This document shows positions 6,171 through 7,883 of a DNA stretch of 7,883 bases, piece after piece; position 1 is the first letter of the stretch; every line of letters begins with the position of its first letter. This DNA is from Phycisphaerae bacterium (lineage in GTDB: Bacteria > Planctomycetota > Phycisphaerae > Sedimentisphaerales > Anaerobacaceae): NCBI GenBank assembly GCA_030630315.1, contig DAOVNI010000061.1, positions 1 through 7,883 on the forward strand. Direction: 5' to 3'. A program made the translations under genes and the position numbers. The notes beneath the pieces were generated by a model. The model was not told where the DNA came from and did not search any database. It saw only the letters and a list, made by a program, of their open reading frames with translations.

Positions 6171-6557
6171 TTATTTTAAGTCTAAATATTTGGCCGCTTT
6201 TAATCTATGGCCAAGCATGTCCACTAATATTCCTGATTGCTCCAATGGGATATAGCCTATTAACGGTTCATATGTACCATCTGAGGCATCCATTTCTAAG
6301 AAGGCCACTTCACTAAAAATTTTCTGAAATCCTTCAACTTGAATAGATACCGGACCACAAATTTCTACTTCTTTAATGTTTTGATCCGCAAACTCTACTT
6401 TCGCTATTCGCGTTTCAGCCAAATTACCTAAATCCTTCTTCCAATTCGTTGGTAATGTTAGCATACTAGCGCCTGTATCGACTAATGCGTCAAATGTTCG
6501 AGATTTAGTTTTATCAATAGAATTAGTTACTGTTGCTTTTGCAACAATTCTTCCCAT
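6171..6557 (-). CDS. Second retropepsin-like aspartic protease, single domain
   Basis: 128 residues with ALVDTGASMLTLP (24-36), placing the catalytic D-T-G at 27-29. A C-terminal PLIGYIPLEQSGILVD (98-113) matches the hydrophobic-Gly and LxxxGxxVD pattern of small bacterial clan AA proteases. One DTG per chain implies a homodimer. There is no signal peptide. It differs from the 4849-5217 protein throughout apart from the active-site loop and is a different subfamily (DTGAS versus DTGSE, different C-terminal half). The start codon has AGAGG at 8 bases spacing. It is noticeably AT-rich compared with cinA and pilB. The substrate is unknown. Such proteins are often found beside small accessory genes. 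Confidence 0.82.
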   Translation of the reverse strand: MGRIVAKATVTNSIDKTKSRTFDALVDTGASMLTLPTNWKKDLGNLAETRIAKVEFADQNIKEVEICGPVSIQVEGFQKIFSEVAFLEMDASDGTYEPLIGYIPLEQSGILVDMLGHRLKAAKYLDLK

Positions 6558-6589
6558 AACATTCGCCTCTTACATTCAAAATCTATTGT

Positions 6590-6618
6590 ATTATATAATA
6601 TTTTTAATTCATCTTCAA
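6590..6618 (-). promoter_or_regulatory. Promoter for the 6171-6557 protease gene
   Basis: On the minus strand TTGAAG (6613-6618), a 17-base spacer, then a perfect TATAAT (6590-6595). The predicted start near 6583 gives a leader of about 26 bases containing the AGAGG ribosome binding site. The region is AT-rich, which raises the chance of a spurious match. Confidence 0.5.
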
Positions 6619-6622
6619 CTAA

Positions 6623-6713
6623 ATCTAACTATGTTTACGTGGTTTCCTTTATCATCAGGGCTTTTATATGGTTTTCCGCATAATCATTTTCGTCCGGCAG
6701 ATTTGCCGTATAA
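6623..6713 (-). repeat. Accessory-region repeat, copy B
   Basis: The core 6669-6713 matches copy A, including CGGCAGATTTGCCG, which folds as a 5-bp hairpin. The other end, 6625-6646, matches copy C (7299-7320) at 19 of 22 bases around CTAACTATGTTTA. Compared with A, copy B carries about 29 extra bases bounded by TGGTTTCC (6640-6647) and TGGTTTTCC (6669-6677), as if a short segment was duplicated or inserted. On the minus strand it ends in GTTAGAT (6623-6629). Its other end lies 4 bases past the stop codon of the broken toxin gene 6717-6785. Confidence 0.65.
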
Positions 6714-6716
6714 CAC

Positions 6717-6785
6717 TCATAGGATATCTTTAGGTAGTTTAGAGAGCTCTTTGAGAAAACGTTTTGTATATTCGATTTTCCACAC
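6717..6785 (-). pseudogene. RelE/ParE-like toxin, truncated after 22 codons
   Basis: Starting with GTG one base after the stop codon of the 6787-6981 antitoxin, the frame reads VWKIEYTKRFLKELSKLPKD and then stops. This is the typical first strand and helix of RelE/ParE ribonuclease or gyrase toxins (an xxKIEYTxRFLKELxKLP pattern), whose full length is about 85-95 residues. The catalytic C-terminal half is absent. The frame ends at TGA, and repeat copy B begins 4 bases later. It was therefore cut at or near the repeat boundary. It cannot be an active toxin. The start lacks a good Shine-Dalgarno, consistent with coupling to the antitoxin. The identification rests on 20 residues plus position. 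Confidence 0.6.
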
Positions 6786-6786
6786 T

Positions 6787-6981
6787 CTATTTCAATGATT
6801 GGTAATAACTTTTTGCATCTTCAATTGAAAGCCGTTCATCATTTTTTACCTCATCCATCAATTTTGCCAATCCATAATTTTCTATTATCTCTTCTAAACG
6901 CTCAAAGTCCTCAATCGGTATTTGAATGGCGGTAGGCTTTTGATTTTCGTCCAGAACTACATGTTTATGAATTTTTAACAT
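6787..6981 (-). CDS. Putative type II antitoxin (RelB/Phd-like), toxin broken
   Basis: 64 residues, acidic overall. An N-terminal strand-like segment MLKIHKHVVLDENQKPTAIQ (1-20) and a helix IEDFERLEEIIENYGLAKL (23-41) resemble Phd/YefM- or RelB-type antitoxins, which bind operator DNA with the N-terminus and mask the toxin with a flexible C-terminus. The ribosome binding site AGGAG at 7 bases is strong. The site lies inside the last codons of the preceding remnant (6986-7057), whose stop codon is only 4 bases before this ATG, so translation is probably coupled. Downstream only the first 22 codons of a RelE-like toxin remain. The antitoxin itself looks intact. The exact family is uncertain. 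Confidence 0.65.
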   Translation of the reverse strand: MLKIHKHVVLDENQKPTAIQIPIEDFERLEEIIENYGLAKLMDEVKNDERLSIEDAKSYYQSLK

Positions 6982-6985
6982 CTTT

Positions 6986-7057
6986 TCACTCCTGAAAATT
7001 GATTTTCATAACCTCACCGTATAATTTACGAAAGCGCTCTGTTGTATGGGAAATCAT
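6986..7057 (-). pseudogene. Second RelE/ParE-like toxin remnant, about 13 recognisable codons
   Basis: The ATG overlaps the stop codon of the 7054-7272 gene in an ATGA arrangement, the classic antitoxin-toxin junction. The frame begins MISHTTERFRKLY, which resembles the first residues of a RelE-like toxin family. It then changes to GEVMKINFQE and stops, unlike any toxin. The change coincides with the octamer TTATACGG (minus strand, 7017-7024), also found in repeat copies A and B. The tail contains the ribosome binding site of the next antitoxin. A deletion that fused the front of one toxin gene to the leader of the next module is the simplest reading. A functional 23-residue peptide is less likely. 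Confidence 0.55.
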
Positions 7058-7272
7058 AGGCTATCAATATCCAGCGGTTTTGTCCTTCCCTGCTTGTGCT
7101 CTTCAATGGCCTCATTGGCAAGCCTACTCAAAATATCTTCAGAACCTGCGAATGCTTTTTCCCATTTTTTTTCTGCTGTCAGCTCATCCAATAACCGCTT
7201 AGCAAGTACATTTTGTTCAAGTTCTGGCAGCTTTGACGCTTCTTCAAACGCCTTTTCCAGAAGTTTTGTCAT
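7054..7272 (-). CDS. Putative antitoxin of 72 residues
   Basis: A small, charged, mostly helical protein. It has MTKLLEKAFEEASKLPELEQ at the N-terminus, a central helix about 20-40, and the closing segment EAIEEHKQGRTKPLDIDSL (54-72), with the acidic-helix, Gly-x-Thr-x-Pro-Leu-Asp ending that I associate with a family of small proteins encoded before RelE-type toxins. The ATGA overlap with a toxin-like start at 7057 supports an antitoxin role. The Shine-Dalgarno GGAGG at 6 bases is strong. No DNA-binding fold can be assigned by eye. The gene appears intact although the partner is reduced to a stub. Confidence 0.6.
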   Translation of the reverse strand: MTKLLEKAFEEASKLPELEQNVLAKRLLDELTAEKKWEKAFAGSEDILSRLANEAIEEHKQGRTKPLDIDSL

Positions 7273-7296
7273 GTCTCACCTCCAATGTATATGCAC

Positions 7297-7320
7297 GCCT
7301 AACTATGTTTATGTAATTTC
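7297..7320 (-). repeat. Accessory-region repeat, fragment C
   Basis: CTAACTATGTTTATGTAATTTC (7299-7320) matches one end of copy B (6625-6646) at 19 of 22 bases, while the hairpin core of A and B is missing. On the minus strand it ends in GTTAGGC (7297-7303), a perfect GTTRRRY heptamer, and lies about 25 bases before the 7054-7272 start codon. It marks the upstream edge of the accessory block. Confidence 0.55.
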
Positions 7321-7334
7321 TGTATATTAATATG

Positions 7335-7363
7335 ATATTACACTATAGAAGGAGGATTTTCAA
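7335..7363 (-). promoter_or_regulatory. Possible promoter for the antitoxin pair
   Basis: On the minus strand TTGAAA (7358-7363), a 17-base spacer, then TAATAT (7335-7340). The -35 matches at five positions and the -10 at four. The leader, about 55 bases, would carry repeat fragment C. It could drive both antitoxin genes, which are linked by overlap and 4-base spacing. Confidence 0.35.
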
Positions 7364-7376
7364 GGGAAAAATTATG

Positions 7377-7391
7377 TTTTTGGCCCAAAAA
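7377..7391 (-). terminator. Weak terminator-like inverted repeat after the dehydrogenase gene
   Basis: TTTTTGGCCCAAAAA is palindromic apart from its centre. On the minus strand it starts 4 bases past the dehydrogenase stop codon and is followed, after CATAA, by TTTTT. The stem is mostly A-T and the loop very tight, so termination strength would be low. This is a tentative call. Confidence 0.3.
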
Positions 7392-7395
7392 TGAC

Positions 7396-7883
7396 TCAGG
7401 CCCTGGTCTTGCCGCCCGAAACGTTGATGACGGTGCCGTGGATGTAGGCGCTGCGGTCGGAGGCCAGGAAGCATACCGTGTTGGCAACTTCGCTGAGCTT
7501 GCCACTTCTTCGCAGAGGAATAGCAGCTTTCTTATACCTTTCACGCAGCTCTTTGAGGGTAATTCCTCGCGTGTAGGCCAGCGCGCGTTCGTATTCCTCG
7601 GACCGCAGCGCGGTTGCCTCCAGGATACCCGGGGCGACGCCGACAACCCTGACATTGTATTTGCCGAGCTCCTTTGCCCAGGACCTGGTCAGATTGTAAA
7701 CGGCCGCCTTCGTGGCGGCATAGACGCTCTGGCCCTGGGAACCTTCGGAGCCGGACTCGGAAGCCATATTGATTATGACACCGCCATTGCCGGACTTAAT
7801 CATAACCCGCGCAGCCGCCTGCGCAGACAGGAAGAGCCCTTTTTGATTGACTGAGACAACCTTGTCCCAAATATCTTCGGTCA
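7396..7883 (-). CDS. SDR-family dehydrogenase, sorbitol-6-phosphate 2-dehydrogenase-like (5' part outside window)
   Basis: The last 161 residues of a short-chain dehydrogenase. The frame runs open past the window edge, so the Rossmann TGxxxGxG motif is not visible. Seen, counted from the first visible residue: VNQKGLF (11-17) with the structural Asn, NMAS (38-41) with the catalytic Ser 13 positions before Tyr, and YAATK (54-58) with the catalytic Tyr and Lys. Also present are VAPGILEAT (82-90), AYTRGIT (102-108), RSGKLSEVA (125-133) and the terminal INVSGGKTR (152-160). The PGILEAT, YTRGIT and GGKTR combination is typical of bacterial sorbitol-6-phosphate dehydrogenases (GutD/SrlD-like), which oxidise sorbitol 6-phosphate to fructose 6-phosphate with NAD. 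Another polyol or sugar substrate is possible. GC content is clearly higher than in the adjacent accessory block. Confidence 0.85.
   Translation of the reverse strand, partial: TEDIWDKVVSVNQKGLFLSAQAAARVMIKSGNGGVIINMASESGSEGSQGQSVYAATKAAVYNLTRSWAKELGKYNVRVVGVAPGILEATALRSEEYERALAYTRGITLKELRERYKKAAIPLRRSGKLSEVANTVCFLASDRSAYIHGTVINVSGGKTRA

Noticed and set aside
6586..6798. 70-residue plus-strand ORF across repeat B
   Set aside because: It is made of repeat sequence and the reverse strand of the toxin stub. It has no ribosome binding site and no family resemblance.
6090..7320. CRISPR array
   Set aside because: Only two or three diverged copies at irregular spacing, separated by whole genes. 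There are no uniform spacers and no cas genes.
7348..7376. AAGGAGG on the plus strand upstream of an ATG at 7374
   Set aside because: The ATG is about 19 bases away and opens only six codons. The spacing is too long and nothing coding follows.
7338..7655. 105-residue minus-strand ORF in another frame
   Set aside because: It overlaps the dehydrogenase, whose frame carries the catalytic residues. The alternative is Arg/Pro/Ser-rich shadow sequence.

Overview
The window looks like a bacterial chromosome segment, probably from an uncultured, metagenome-type genome. The sequence alone does not fix the phylum. A Planctomycetota-like lineage is my guess, from the gene mix (MshEN-type PilB, single-domain aspartic proteases) and the many degenerate intergenic inverted repeats. 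It is an inference and not proven. Every gene I can support is on the minus strand, so transcription runs from high to low coordinates.

Right edge (7396-7883): the 3' part of a short-chain dehydrogenase resembling sorbitol-6-phosphate 2-dehydrogenase. Next, 5474-7363 is an AT-rich accessory stretch of short genes. It holds two small antitoxin genes (7054-7272, 6787-6981), each followed directly by the first 13-22 codons of a RelE/ParE-like toxin that then breaks off. It also holds a single-domain retropepsin-like protease (6171-6557) and a small lipoprotein with TolB/PD40-like repeats (5474-6079). Copies or fragments of one repeat family (6090-6168, 6623-6713, 7297-7320) lie between these genes, and the octamer TTATACGG recurs at or near both toxin breakpoints.

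Middle (4667-5473): a second, unrelated-looking retropepsin-like gene (4849-5217) that may be leaderless, several strong inverted repeats, and an 11-codon ORF with an ideal ribosome binding site that ends inside a hairpin. It looks like another broken gene start.

Left-centre (471-4666): a conserved housekeeping block, cinA - pilB - pilT. PilB (assembly ATPase) and PilT (retraction ATPase) power type IV pilus extension and retraction. CinA is a nicotinamide-nucleotide amidase/pyrophosphatase historically linked to competence. A near-consensus sigma70-type promoter sits in the 55-base gap between cinA and pilB, so pilB-pilT can be transcribed independently of cinA. Left edge (1-470): no gene seen, only stacked inverted and dispersed repeats.

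The best lead is the accessory stretch. Gene starts there are repeatedly cut short next to a repeat, antitoxins survive without toxins, and the repeat copies carry outer heptamers resembling integron attC boxes, although the full attC fold is not evident.
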